DNA of 32,313 nucleotides, taken from the NCBI GenBank assembly GCA_003427395.1, contig BFEA01000259.1, positions 1,033,953 through 1,066,265 on the forward strand, given 5' to 3'. Source of the DNA: Chara braunii (taxonomy: Eukaryota; Streptophyta; Charophyceae; Charales; Characeae). The notes below the pieces were generated by a model. The model was not told the origin of the DNA, made no database searches, and worked only from the letters and a program-made list of their open reading frames with translations. Of the stretch, positions 1-9,488 are shown in pieces. The first letter of the stretch is position 1; the number at the start of each line of letters is the position of its first letter. A program made the position numbers and the translations under genes.

Positions 1-58
<58 letters not shown>
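1..58. repeat. (GA)n microsatellite
   Basis: Uninterrupted AG dinucleotides fill the first 58 bases and continue off the left edge. An A-rich stretch (about 62-83) and a short C/T-rich then GC-rich segment follow up to about 164, where LINE homology begins. I see no gene in 59-164. Confidence 0.98.
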
Positions 59-63
<5 letters not shown>

Positions 64-164
64 AAAAAAAAAGAAAAAAAAAACCTCTTTCCTTCTCCCC
101 ACTCTTCTTTGCTCCTCCCTCTTTCGTTGCCGCAGCATCGCTGCGGCGGGCCCACTTGTCTGTT

Positions 165-2824
165 TAAAAGAAGCAACTAAATTAATGCAGGACAATAAAC
201 TACAAGCGGCCATTCTTTTCTTCGACTTCGAGAAGGCCTACGATCAGGTCAACTGGGATTTCCTCCAACAGCGTGTGGAGAAAATGGGAGTGGGCCCAAT
301 CTTTTGAAGATGGGTGAGAGTGCTATACGCAGACGCAAGGGGAAGAGTGCAAATAAACGGCTAACTATCAGAGGCATGCAAAATGTCAAGATCGGTTAGA
401 CAGGGGGATCCACCAGCCGCCCCTATATTCCTCTTCATCATGGAGGCAATCGCAGCCTTCATGAGGAAAGACCCCTCAATAGAGAGGGTACAAGCCGTGG
501 ACAATGGAAGGAACGGCCGTCTCCAACTCCCCATAGTGATGCTGTTCGCAGATGATCTGACGGTCCTTATAAGGGCTACGGATTCATCTTTCCAAGCACT
601 AACAAGAGCCATGCAGGCCTTCCAACTGGCCTCGGAAATGAAGATCAACTGAAGAAAACAGTAGGGTGGTGGCACTCAGAACCCCCCCCACCCCCCACCG
701 GACACAGAATCCACACAAGGGCTACAATGGTTGGACTGCCAAGTCCCCTTCAAATTCTTGGGCATATCTGTAACCATGACGGGGGCCAACAATTCGATAG
801 CGACAAATCTACTGGCAACCGTCATGAACAAATTCGTAGGTTGGCAGAGAACACACACATCCCTAATGGGTAGGGCCCTAGTCATTAACTCCTCGATCTT
901 TTCCATGGTCTGATATACAGCTTCAATCTGGGACCCACCACCAACCTTTACGAAGGCTTGAATAGAAAAGCAACAATGTGCTTATGGACAGGCGATGCAT
1001 CAACAAACCAATTCATACCAAAGGTTGCTTGGAAATACGTAATCAACCCAACAAACGAAGGGGGTCTCAGTCTCATCGACCCAACAATGGAGTACAAAGC
1101 TCTTCAGACAAAGTGGGTCCTAAGACTAATGCTGAAACTGGAACTACCATGGCAGGAGATGGGTCTTTACCAATTAAGAAACCTAGTGCCCTTCAAGACC
1201 CACGACAACATAGAGGATACACATGGCTCATGAACAGATACTGGACACCCAGAAAAGAAGGAACCAGACCCAGATGGAGGGATGGCCAACCGAGTGCCGA
1301 CCCCCCAAGTGGACATTGGTCCAAATTAATCACCGCCTGGAGAGAAGCCTTCCCACAAAGACGAAGGGGACCAAAAATGAAAGAAATTTTTTTGCTACAA
1401 CCTCTCTTTGGGAATGATTTACTAAAGGACCGAGACGGGAAGACATGGTCCCTCAACGGAAACGGAAAGTAGTGGAGAACATGGATAGAAACAGGAATAT
1501 GGAAGAAATGACACTTATGGGACGAACAAATGGCAAATGGAAGTCAGAGGAGGAGCTTAGGAACAAACTATAAGGCCACCACAACCTGCAGAAGAACCTA
1601 GAGGAACTAATTGACAGCATCCCAATTGCCTGGAGAGCAGCGCTAAAAAAGAAGAGAGTCTGGAAGAAGGGCGATAAGGCAACCCAAAAGATTCAGGACA
1701 CTCCCTCGGTGGGTCTTCGCTTCATAAAGTACTCGGAACCAGACAAAAGTACAACTCTCTTTGAAGTACACGAACTGGAGGACAAAAACAAATCAATAGT
1801 CACAATCAGAAAAGACTCACTAATGGCACTAGAATTCAACACTAGAGATGTGCGTAAAGTCAGAGAATTAAAAAACGAACAAAAGAGGTAAAAAAAAAGG
1901 CGAGGAAGGGGAGACGCCCCCATGTGGCTGTTTCGACCTAACAAGGACATCTCAGAACTAGAAGTGGACCCTAACGAATGGGGATGGTACGAGAGGAGGG
2001 GACGAGGTAGAGCCCAAAAATGGACCACATTGTACGAATACACAGTTACAAAAGGATACAACATTAGATGCAAGGCAGAGAACCCGCAACCCGTCATAGT
2101 GGCAAGATGGGAAAAAAATCTGCAGATGGATCCTGGCTCCTTTCAGACAATCCCATGGTCCTTTTACGCCTCCACCAAACCTCAACGAATAAGGAGCCTC
2201 CAATGGTTAATCGTCTATCTAGCAGTCCCCGTCAATGCATGGCTGGACTCAAGGAGAAGAGAGGAAGACAGATCGGAAACTTCAGCACACTGCCAGATGT
2301 GTCAGGAGCAAGAAAGATAGACGCTAACTCACTGCTTCCTACATTGTCAACATGCAAGATCTCTCTGGGACAAATGCAAACTAGCTTGGTCCAAACTTTC
2401 GCCCAATGAATACCCCATGGATCAACTTTTCCTCTTGATAGCAATCGACCACGAAGGCTTAGTCCGCAAGGAAGATGGAGAAATCATAGAGCTGCTGAGA
2501 AGAACAACCTTGTGGGTAATCTGGAGAGCTAGATGCGGGGCCACAATTGGCAAAAAGAAGATATCGACTAACGAATCGTGGGAAGAGGTGAAAGTATTGG
2601 TGGAAACAGGAGTCAGAGCGGAATGGAAGCAAACCGTGAGCAGGATGGAGAAGAAAGGGGAAGCACACAAAAAGACCAAGCTACAAAAAAAAATTGAGAA
2701 GACATGGCTAAAGGGAGGTTTACTGGCACGGCTAACGGGAAAAACCCTCCACTTCACAGACTCGTGGACTCCAGCCATCCCAATGACAGAAGAGGACGAA
2801 GTAACACCGATGGACCTGGAATGA
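165..2824 (+). pseudogene. LINE A ORF2 remnant: RT palm, thumb and zf-RVT, broken
   Basis: The segment encodes the C-terminal two thirds of a LINE ORF2. In order it shows the RT motif FFDFEKAYDQVNW (about 221-259), SVRQGDP (about 392-412), the catalytic FADD box (545-556), a thumb/connection region with ELPWQEMGLYQLRNLVPF (about 1140-1194), and a C-terminal zinc finger starting CQMC at 2291, with the H and final C after a stop (zf-RVT type). The reading frame is broken by in-frame stops at 305, 362, 650 and 2318 and by frame changes near 920-960, 1230 and 1470-1700. The last open segment ends with TGA at 2822-2824. No RNase H domain follows the zinc finger. The catalytic Asp pair survives, but the many breaks make it a pseudogene. 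Frames were assigned by comparison with LINE B. Confidence 0.9.
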
Positions 2825-2879
2825 TCGAGAAGGAACATCCGGCCTCATCCAACCCTTTCAGGGAAACGCGGCATGAAGA

Positions 2880-2897
2880 GGGTTTAGGGTTTAAGGG
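2880..2897 (+). repeat. Telomere-like TTTAGGG tract in LINE A 3' UTR
   Basis: Two and a half units of the plant-type heptamer (GGGTTTAGGGTTTAAGGG), 56 nt after the ORF2 stop. A longer tract lies at a similar distance from the 3' end in LINE B (5071-5107), so it appears to belong to the element family and not to be a chromosome end. Confidence 0.8.
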
Positions 2898-3298
2898 CCA
2901 TAAGAGAGTATCAGACCCGCACTTAGATCACTCTATATCCCATCATGTAGCCACCGTAAGGATTAAGGCAGAATAGGACAGCCCAGAGCAAGGACTTAGA
3001 ATGACCAGGCAGCGGGGAGAGAATAAGGATCCGGAATCCATCCCATGGGCAACTGAACAATTAGACCAGAAGGACCAAGCACAATACCTGTCGACACTAG
3101 TTTTGGCACCATCACAATCAGTTAAATTAGGTTTGGTAAAATAAGAATGACACTTTTAGAGAAACATGAAGTAGGTTAGGATAAGAGTCATCAGTAGGAT
3201 TAACCTTCTGAGAAGAATCAGGGTCTAGGACTGAGGAACAGCTCAGGTTTTTATCTCTTGTACTAGGGACGGGTAAATCATGGCAGCATTATAACCGT

Positions 3299-3314
3299 GG
3301 GTTTAGGGTTTAGG
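3299..3314 (+). repeat. Second telomere-like tract in LINE A 3' UTR
   Basis: The sequence GGGTTTAGGGTTTAGG, followed by a looser ATTAGGGTGTTTAAA about 25 nt further on. I did not find a counterpart of this second tract in LINE B. Confidence 0.7.
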
Positions 3315-3569
3315 ATTGTTAAAAATTAGGTGATTAGGGTGTTTAAACTTGAGTCTTTTCAACAGATTCATAAGCGCCCCAGAACACTCTGGTAAAACAC
3401 ACCTACCCGACATTTTCAAAATAGAGAGGAGCAAAATTGGGATTAGTTGGATTGGCAAACTGAGTTAGTGCAGGCTAACTTAGGCAGGGGTGAGGGGTGA
3501 TACATCCTTCCCAGCCATAATGAGGGGGAGCGTGCGTGAGTCTCTTATGTACCTCTTATTGACTTGCCG

Positions 3570-3630
3570 GGGGAGAAGGAACCGGACTGTTGCTCCCCAG
3601 AATGGTAGGAGCCAGAACCAAGAGGTTCTG
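3570..3630 (+). promoter_or_regulatory. LINE A 3'-terminal hairpins next to poly(A)
   Basis: Two potential stem-loops lie just before the poly(A). The first pairs GGGGAG (3570-3575) with CTCCCC (3593-3598). The second is a perfect 7-bp stem, CAGAACC (3613-3619) with GGTTCTG (3624-3630), with a 4-nt loop AAGA. The poly(A) starts 2 nt later. The second stem is conserved in LINE B with a different loop. By analogy with LINEs whose RT recognises a 3' stem-loop, this may be the RNA element bound at initiation; that role is inference. Confidence 0.6.
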
Positions 3631-3631
3631 T

Positions 3632-3654
3632 AAAAAAAAAAAAAAAAAAAAAAA
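3632..3654 (+). other. LINE A poly(A) tail
   Basis: Twenty-three uninterrupted A residues directly after the conserved terminal hairpin mark the 3' end of the retrotransposed copy. Confidence 0.9.
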
Positions 3655-4335
3655 TTTAGAAAAACAGACTGGCACACCTGTAGAACTGCCTGCCTCATTT
3701 CTGGAGTTTGGATTAGCGAATTGTTTTATTTATAAAACCTCTTCCCTTTACTAACTTGCTTATATGTAATTAAATTAAATTAAATTAAATTAAATTAAAT
3801 TAATTGAAGAAAAATGGGCGCATGATCTAAGCCTGACATGTAGGATAGACCGTAGATCCCCTATTCCTACGCAGCGGATCATCCTGGTTATACCGGGTGA
3901 GGTTCAGAAATAATCAATGTGGGAGGCAGATACATGCTGGCTCCTATTCCTTTTATGATAAGTAAGTAAACTGTTTGAAATCTGGAAAGTACAACCTATA
4001 GGGGTCTATCAGTTCTCTGCTTATCGTCATGTTATGGATTGGGAAAGCTTCCTGTTGCATACTCGTGAAACACAGTCATAAGAATGGCGCAGATTCCCAG
4101 AACCGACCAGATAATACAGAGTTAATACAAATGCAAGCGGAAGACTTGAGATACCTTGGACTGACTCAGACCTGACTCGGACTGCAATCGAACACTCTCA
4201 AACATTCATCAGGGGCGTGAATGTCCTGGCCTCAGACATAGACGAAGGGCCAGGGACTGAGATCATCCACGGACGAAGGGGGGGAGAGGAGAGAGACGAG
4301 AAAGAGGAGAGGGAAGATGACGTCAACTCAATGTT
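3655..4335. other. Unassigned flank between LINE A and LINE B
   Basis: I see no gene or recognisable element here. It contains the pentanucleotide repeat at 3771-3803 and ordinary mixed sequence up to the target-site duplication at 4336. Its right end was contiguous with 14730 onward before LINE B inserted. Confidence 0.6.
3771..3803. repeat. (TAAAT)n pentanucleotide microsatellite
   Basis: About six to seven perfect TAAAT units in tandem, ending in TTAATTG. Confidence 0.95.
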
Positions 4336-4352
4336 TCCAAAGATAGTATCTT
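4336..4352. repeat. Target-site duplication of LINE B, 3' side
   Basis: TCCAAAGATAGTATCTT abuts the plus-strand poly(T), the poly(A) end of the minus-strand LINE. An identical 17-mer lies at 14713-14729. Its last two T residues merge with the poly(T), so the exact edge is ambiguous by a base or two. Confidence 0.88.
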
Positions 4353-4392
4353 TTTTTTTTTTTTTTTTNTTTTTTTTTTTTTTCCAACCCGA

Positions 4393-4410
4393 CAGAACCT
4401 TATGGTTCTG
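4393..4410 (-). promoter_or_regulatory. LINE B 3'-terminal hairpin
   Basis: On the minus strand CAGAACC-ATAA-GGTTCTG forms the same perfect 7-bp stem as LINE A, with a different 4-nt loop. Nine nucleotides then lead into the poly(A), against one in LINE A. The upstream box pairing GGGGA with TCCCC is also kept. Conservation of the stem with change in the loop suggests a functional 3' RNA structure. Confidence 0.6.
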
Positions 4411-5943
4411 GCTCCTTTTCCATTCTGGGGAGCATCAGTCCGGTTCCTATTCCCCCGGCAAGTCAGAACTGGTTACAAAGGATACTCACGCACGCTCCTC
4501 CCCTTTATGGTAGGAAGGCCCGAAGGACGGCATTGATTACTTCCTTTAGGAAGGATGTACCATCGTTCACCCCTGCCTAAGTTAGCCTCTTTAATTGTCC
4601 TTGACTTGTGTGGCTACGCCGAAACGAAAGACTCTGTGATGTGGAATCCGACTGTTGGACCATCTGGGGTTCCTTAGTTCTGCCTCTCAGCTAGTAGCTG
4701 TCAGATCTGCGTGAGGCACTGGTAGAGCTAGGACCGTTTTCCTGTGTCTCGCTTGTCGTTGTGCCCTTGCTTTAAACTGAGAACCCTTTGTGGCTTTGTC
4801 TGACCGTCTCTTCTCTACCCTCTATGTGACTTTTTGGGATGTTTTTGGAAGCCTTAAGCTCAATACTTTTCGTCTGCACAAACTCTCGGGTTTGTTTCTA
4901 AGCCGACTGCTCCCGCTGACACCTTTTTCGAAAGCAACAAAATGACCCGGGATGTATGGGCGGCTACCGGTGCTGCTAGAACTGCCTTAACCCTGAGCTC
5001 TTGCCTTAGGTCTCCATTAGGTCCCCAGTCTTTGCTCTTCTCCTTGTCTTATTTCTGGTCTGAACTTCCGCCCTAAACCCTAAACCCTAGACCCTAACCT
5101 CTAAACCTTAGGACTTTACCCATCCTTAAAAGCTGGGTACCCTCTGTTCTCTCTGGCCTTCCCTCCATCTTTGGGTTCTGCTCCTCTTCAAGCGGTGCAA
5201 CTTGTTTCTCGCTCTGAAGCCCCATCTGGGCGTCCCTCTGGCTTTTCCGATGGCCGTTGTTCTTGTGTAGTGTCCCTTTCTTCCTCTCATTCTGCAGTTG
5301 TCCGCTGAGTCTCAACTTTCATGTAGGGGGCGATCTCTTACTCTTGGACACCCCTGGTGTCTATCATTCCTGAACAGGCCTTCATTCGCGTCGTCTCCTG
5401 TCTCCTTCTTGATATGATCTCCGTTTCTGTCTTTCAGGGTTGGAGGGATCCCGTTATTCCAGTCTTTGAATGGGGGTGTTAGTCGGATGGGGTTGAAGGA
5501 AGAGGTGCTCCGGGGAAGGGGTTAAGACGTGGATAATTGGAGAAGTGGGGAGGGTGGAGTTAGTCGCGTTTTTTGCACCTGCACCTGGTGGAATACTGTG
5601 TTAGGGGCTTTTCCAGTGTGTGCAGCTTAAAACTAGCTGGCTTCTTGGTCTTTGGATAGTTGACTCTCTGTATGTTCGTTGGGGGAGGTATTGATCATCC
5701 TCTCTTGTTGTTGATTATTTCCACTTGGAAAGAGTAGGGTGTTTGGGAGCCGTTCCGTGTTTACAGTGGTAGGGGCATCGTGGCTTCGTCCCAGTTTGTG
5801 AACCTTAGATTGTCGCCCTCCAGCTTGGCCATTCTGCCTCCAAGGAGCCATGTTTTAGTGAAGGTAGATCTCCTTGACTCCCTTTTTTCTGGGAGCGATA
5901 ACTTTTGCTGCTCCTTTAGGTCCTTCCTCCACCGGGCACGTAA
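4411..5943 (-). other. LINE B 3' UTR
   Basis: About 1.5 kb between the last clear ORF2 homology (5944) and the terminal hairpin. Short open stretches on the minus strand (for example 5633-5851 and 5094-5315) show no recognisable domain. The final 160 nt align with the end of LINE A; the part upstream of the telomere-like tract (5108-5943) has no clear counterpart in LINE A. Confidence 0.65.
5071..5107 (-). repeat. Telomere-like tract in LINE B 3' UTR
   Basis: Reading the minus strand, the tract contains about five TTTAGGG-type units, the last three perfect and the first ones degenerate. It ends about 660 nt before the terminal hairpin; in LINE A the comparable interval is about 715 nt. It is too short and too internal to be a chromosome end. 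Confidence 0.85.
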
Positions 5944-7472
5944 TTATGTTTGTATTGTGGATTTGATTCCCTCCTTTACCTCCTCCAAACTTGTGACTTG
6001 ACCTTCTAGTGTGGTTTTGCACCTTGCCTTCCATATCTCCCATAGGGTTGCTCTCCTCCAAAGCTCCGCAATTGCTTCTGAGCCTACCTCCACAGCCTCG
6101 TTCTCCAGCCTCCCCGACAGGAGGTACAACGGGTTGGACGGGAACTCTCCTCCTGTTAGCTTGGCCCACCCCCTCTTTATTTCCGCCCATGTGTTTTGCG
6201 CTCTTTGGCATGATATCAGGCAGTGTATCAGTGATTCCTCCACTCCCTCGCTGCATACTTTGCACTGAGCACTCAGTTGCGTGGGTTCTTCCTGCTTTCT
6301 CCTCTTCGCTAACCATTGGTTGACTGGGAGAGCCCAGTAAATTATGAGCCATTGAAGGCTTCTGATCCTTGCTGGNCGTATNTTCNTATATTGCCCCCAC
6401 GGTACTGGATTTGACCAGCCCTCACTATCTTCCAAGTTCCTTTTCCACCTTTCTGAGATTACTGGTAGTGGGTCTGCTGTTTTATGGCTTAGTCTATATC
6501 CTATTTTGACTTCGTACTCGTAGAGTGGTACTAATTTTCTGGTACTCCCTGACTTATTGGGTACCAGCCATCCCCATTCNGCTGGATCCACCTCCANCTC
6601 TTTTATGTCNAGGTCTGGTCTGTATAATCTTATTTTGCTTGGGCTAGGAGGTACAGCTAGGTTGTCCCTCTGTCCTCCTTTTAGTGTGCAGGCTCTGACC
6701 TTTCTATAGTGGGTTAGTTGCCCTTCGGATCTGGCTTCCTTTACTCTGCCGAGTTTGGACCAGGAGTTGGTTGGTTCCTTTATTTCATAAGAGATAAATT
6801 CTGCTTTCCCCGTTTAAGGGTCTAATATTCTGATTAATCTGAAGGCTTCGGTCGGTATTCCTCCGCCTATCTTTGTTGCCCATTCTCCCGCCGTCCATTT
6901 GCTTTTGTTTTTTAATAGCAGCACCCATTTTAAAGGTATGCTCTCTAGGATTCTTTCCAGCTGCTCCTCGATGTTGTGAATTCCCTTGAGCTTGTGTCTT
7001 AGTTCTTGGGTTGTGGTCCATCTGCCTTCCTCTAAGACCCACAGGTGGTCTATCTTCCAGATTCCTTTGCTCACCCACTTTCTCCAGTGTTTGCCTTTTG
7101 TATCTAACGTCCATTGTTTACCGTTCTGGTCCTTCAGTAGGGGATTACCGAACAAGGCCTGCCTCAGCACCTCTTCTCTTATTATTGGGTTACAGACTTT
7201 CAACGGGAAACATTCTCTCCAGTGCTTTAAAAGCGTTGCCCAGTATTCACTCGGCGGATCCTTGCTGTCTTCAGGTCTTCTCCCTCCTTTTCTTCTAGGG
7301 TTCCAGGCCGGGTTCAATATCCAGTGATAGCCTTCTATGGACGGGTCCACCTCGAAAGGTACCACGTTCCGTATTTGTAGCAAGGCCATTTCGTGCCAAG
7401 GAAGTTCTCTATAAAGAATCAGTCTGATTATCCACTTGTGTTGTAGGGCTTGGGCGGCGGTGTTAAGGAGGC
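5944..7472 (-). pseudogene. LINE B ORF2 C-terminal part: thumb/connection and zf-RVT
   Basis: This continues ORF2 downstream of the internal deletion. It begins GLLNTAAQALQHKW, then ELPWHEMALLQIRNVVPFEVDPS, matching LINE A across the thumb/connection region. A TAA near 6814 interrupts the frame; the same frame then resumes (from about 6810), through EVDPXEWGW to ARIRSLQWLIIYWALPVNQWL. The zinc finger at about 6208-6266 reads CKVC, nine residues, then HCLISC, the C-x2-C-x9-H-x4-C pattern of zf-RVT domains in plant L1 elements. N bases at 6376-6609 blur several codons. It ends at a stop near 5944, with a possible frame-shifted extension to about 5855. No RNase H domain follows. Confidence 0.85.
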
Positions 7473-9445
7473 CTAACCTTGTCTGACTGATCTGGTCATT
7501 TTATATTTTTCGGATAAGTGCCCGTTAACCTGAACCATCCCTCTGGCGTCGCCATAGAGCACTCTTACCCATCTCCTGAAGTTGGGGCCCACTCCCATTT
7601 TCTCCATGCTTTGCTGCAGAAAGTCCCAATTTACTTGATCATAGGCCTTTTCGAAGTCAAAGAAAAGAATGGCGGCCTGAAGCTTTTTGTCCTTTATGAT
7701 TTTTGTTGCTTCGTTTAGTGTTACTACGTTGTCTAAAACGTATCTCCCTGGTATAAATCCCGTTTGGTCGATGTGGAAGCATTTGTCCGTTATGTTTCTT
7801 ATTCTATTGGCCAGAGTTTTGGTTAGTATTTTGTAAACCACCGGTAGTAGCGTTATGGGTCTGTAGTTTCTTATGTCTTCTCTGACTCCCTTCTTGAATA
7901 GGAGAGTGACGATCCCTGTGCTGAGTTCTTCTCCTAGCGACCCGTTCTTGAATGACTCTTTGAAGAATTTTGTAACTGTTTCGCCCAGCAGGTGCCAGTT
8001 GCTTTGCCAGAATTTCTTTGGGAGCCCATCTTTACCCGGGGTTTTGTTAGGTTGCATGCTCTGGAGTGCTTCAAATAGTTCTGACTTAGTGATGTCTTTT
8101 TCCAGCAGGTTTATTGCCTCTTGATTGAGGCATTTGTCCAAGTGTTTCAGGAATTTCTGTCTTGCTCTCTGAACCTTGCCTTGGTCTTCGAGGAAGGTTT
8201 TGGACAAATAGAGGTCCTGGTAAAAGTCTGATGCTACCTTTAATAAACCTGTCTGATCTGTCTGGGTTGTACCCCACCCGTTTTTCAATGCAAGAATTCT
8301 GCTATTCCTTTGGTTTGTCTTGATTCTTTGGAAGAAGAATTTTGTCATACTTTCGTTACTTTCCCAGTCTTTTATTCTGGCTCTTATCGCCAGACCTTGT
8401 CTTCTCCAATCTGCCCATTGCTCCAACTCAGCCCTTGCCTCTTCTAATAGTTGTTCATATAGCTCCGCCCCTGGGTTAGCGATGAGGTTAAACTTGGCTA
8501 TTTCCACCATGGCCTCTAGGCTTTGCTGTCTTGCTTTTCTTCTATTAGCTTCTCCCCTAGAGAACTTGCTTGCCCGTTGACTCATTTTTCGAACAGCTGC
8601 CGGAAAGTCCCTATTGAGTTCTCCTTTCCTTAAGTTCTCCTTTATCTTGTTTGGTTTTATTGGGTTGTGGTCGAAGCCTATGTAGTGTGGAAGCCTGCCT
8701 ATTGTGCAATCTAGGACCGCTCCCTCTAACGTCTCAGTTATGAGGCAAAAGTCTATTCTTGAAAAGGACATTTTGCCTAGGCTTGTTTTCCTGATGCAGG
8801 TGTAATCCTTTTTCCCCGGGTAGCAGGATCTGTAGGGTTCCTTGAGGTTCTTTTCTGTTATTAGTTGTGTCAAAGTTCCCCTCGCTGGGTCTTGTGTGTA
8901 GTCCTCTGCCCATGAGATTTTATCTAGCTGGGGGTCCTGTGCCGTGTTCCAGTCCCCCACCAGGATCGTGTGTTTATGGGGAGGGATTAGGTCTCTTACT
9001 CCTTCAAAAAACTCGATTCTCTCTCTCGTATTATAAGAACATACAGACTCATTATTGTGATGTCTTCTCCTATATGTGCTAGGTCCACCTTTGCCCATCT
9101 TCCACTGATTTGGTCTACTGCTGACGAAGAGATTTTGGTTTGTTGTGATTCCACCAATCGGTTGTGGATTAAGATGAGGACTCCTGCCGAGGCTGCATGA
9201 GGGCTACGCGCTGATACTGCTAGTGCGCACCCTTTTAGTCTTCTCAATATTTCTTTCTCTATTGTCTCGTGTTCAGGTGAGCAAGTTAAGTGGGTTTCTT
9301 GGAGACAAACCATGTCTGGAGGGTTGGGTCCATTCCATCCTACTGTGTTTAGGAAACAGTGCCACTTCCCTAGGTTTGACAGGATTGTGGCTAGCCCCCT
9401 TATATTCCAGGATTGGATCACCAAGTCACCTCTTGTTTCCTTCAT
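7473..9445 (-). pseudogene. LINE B ORF2 N-terminal part: endonuclease and truncated reverse transcriptase
   Basis: The start ATG at 9445 opens an endonuclease/exonuclease/phosphatase domain of the APE type, which nicks target DNA for primed reverse transcription. Visible motifs are WNIRGL (about residues 14-19), CLQETH, GDWNTA (about 8940-8957), SRIDFCLI and GFDHNPI. A frameshift lies near 9030-9080, inside the endonuclease. The RT follows with NKTPGKDGLPKKFW, TLLFKKG, NYRPITLLP, QTGFIPGRYVLDN, FFDFEKAYDQVNWDF and TRSVRQG. Homology then jumps at about 7473 to sequence that lies roughly 660 bp further on in LINE A, so the palm segment with the FADD catalytic box is missing and a stop follows directly. 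The reading frame also changes across the junction. The start is 43 nt after the ORF1 stop. Confidence 0.92.
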
Positions 9446-9488
9446 GGTTTACCTCCGTGCAGTTTCATTGGGGTTTTAGTATTCTGGT

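Larger units (their letters stand above)
2825..3631 (+). other. LINE A 3' UTR
   Basis: Noncoding region between the ORF2 stop and the poly(A). It holds two telomere-like tracts (2880-2897 and 3299-3314). Its last 160 nt or so match the equivalent part of LINE B closely, while the middle is poorly conserved. The terminal part carries two potential hairpins, annotated separately. Confidence 0.8.
165..3654 (+). mobile_element. LINE A: 5'-truncated L1-type non-LTR retrotransposon
   Basis: This copy starts abruptly inside the reverse transcriptase domain, where similarity to LINE B begins near 165. It runs through the end of ORF2, an 0.8-kb 3' UTR and a 23-nt poly(A) at 3632-3654. Such 5' truncation is the usual product of incomplete target-primed reverse transcription. 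It is convergent (tail to tail) with LINE B, whose poly(A) starts about 700 bp downstream. I found no convincing target-site duplication: the bases before 165 do not match those after 3654. Confidence 0.9.

Noticed and set aside
155-3675. Target-site duplication for LINE A
   Set aside because: TTTAAAAG before the element and TTTAGAAAAAC after the poly(A) are only loosely alike and do not form a convincing duplication.
5071-5107. A true telomere or chromosome end
   Set aside because: The tract is only about 37 nt, is internal, and sits at a corresponding place in another LINE copy.
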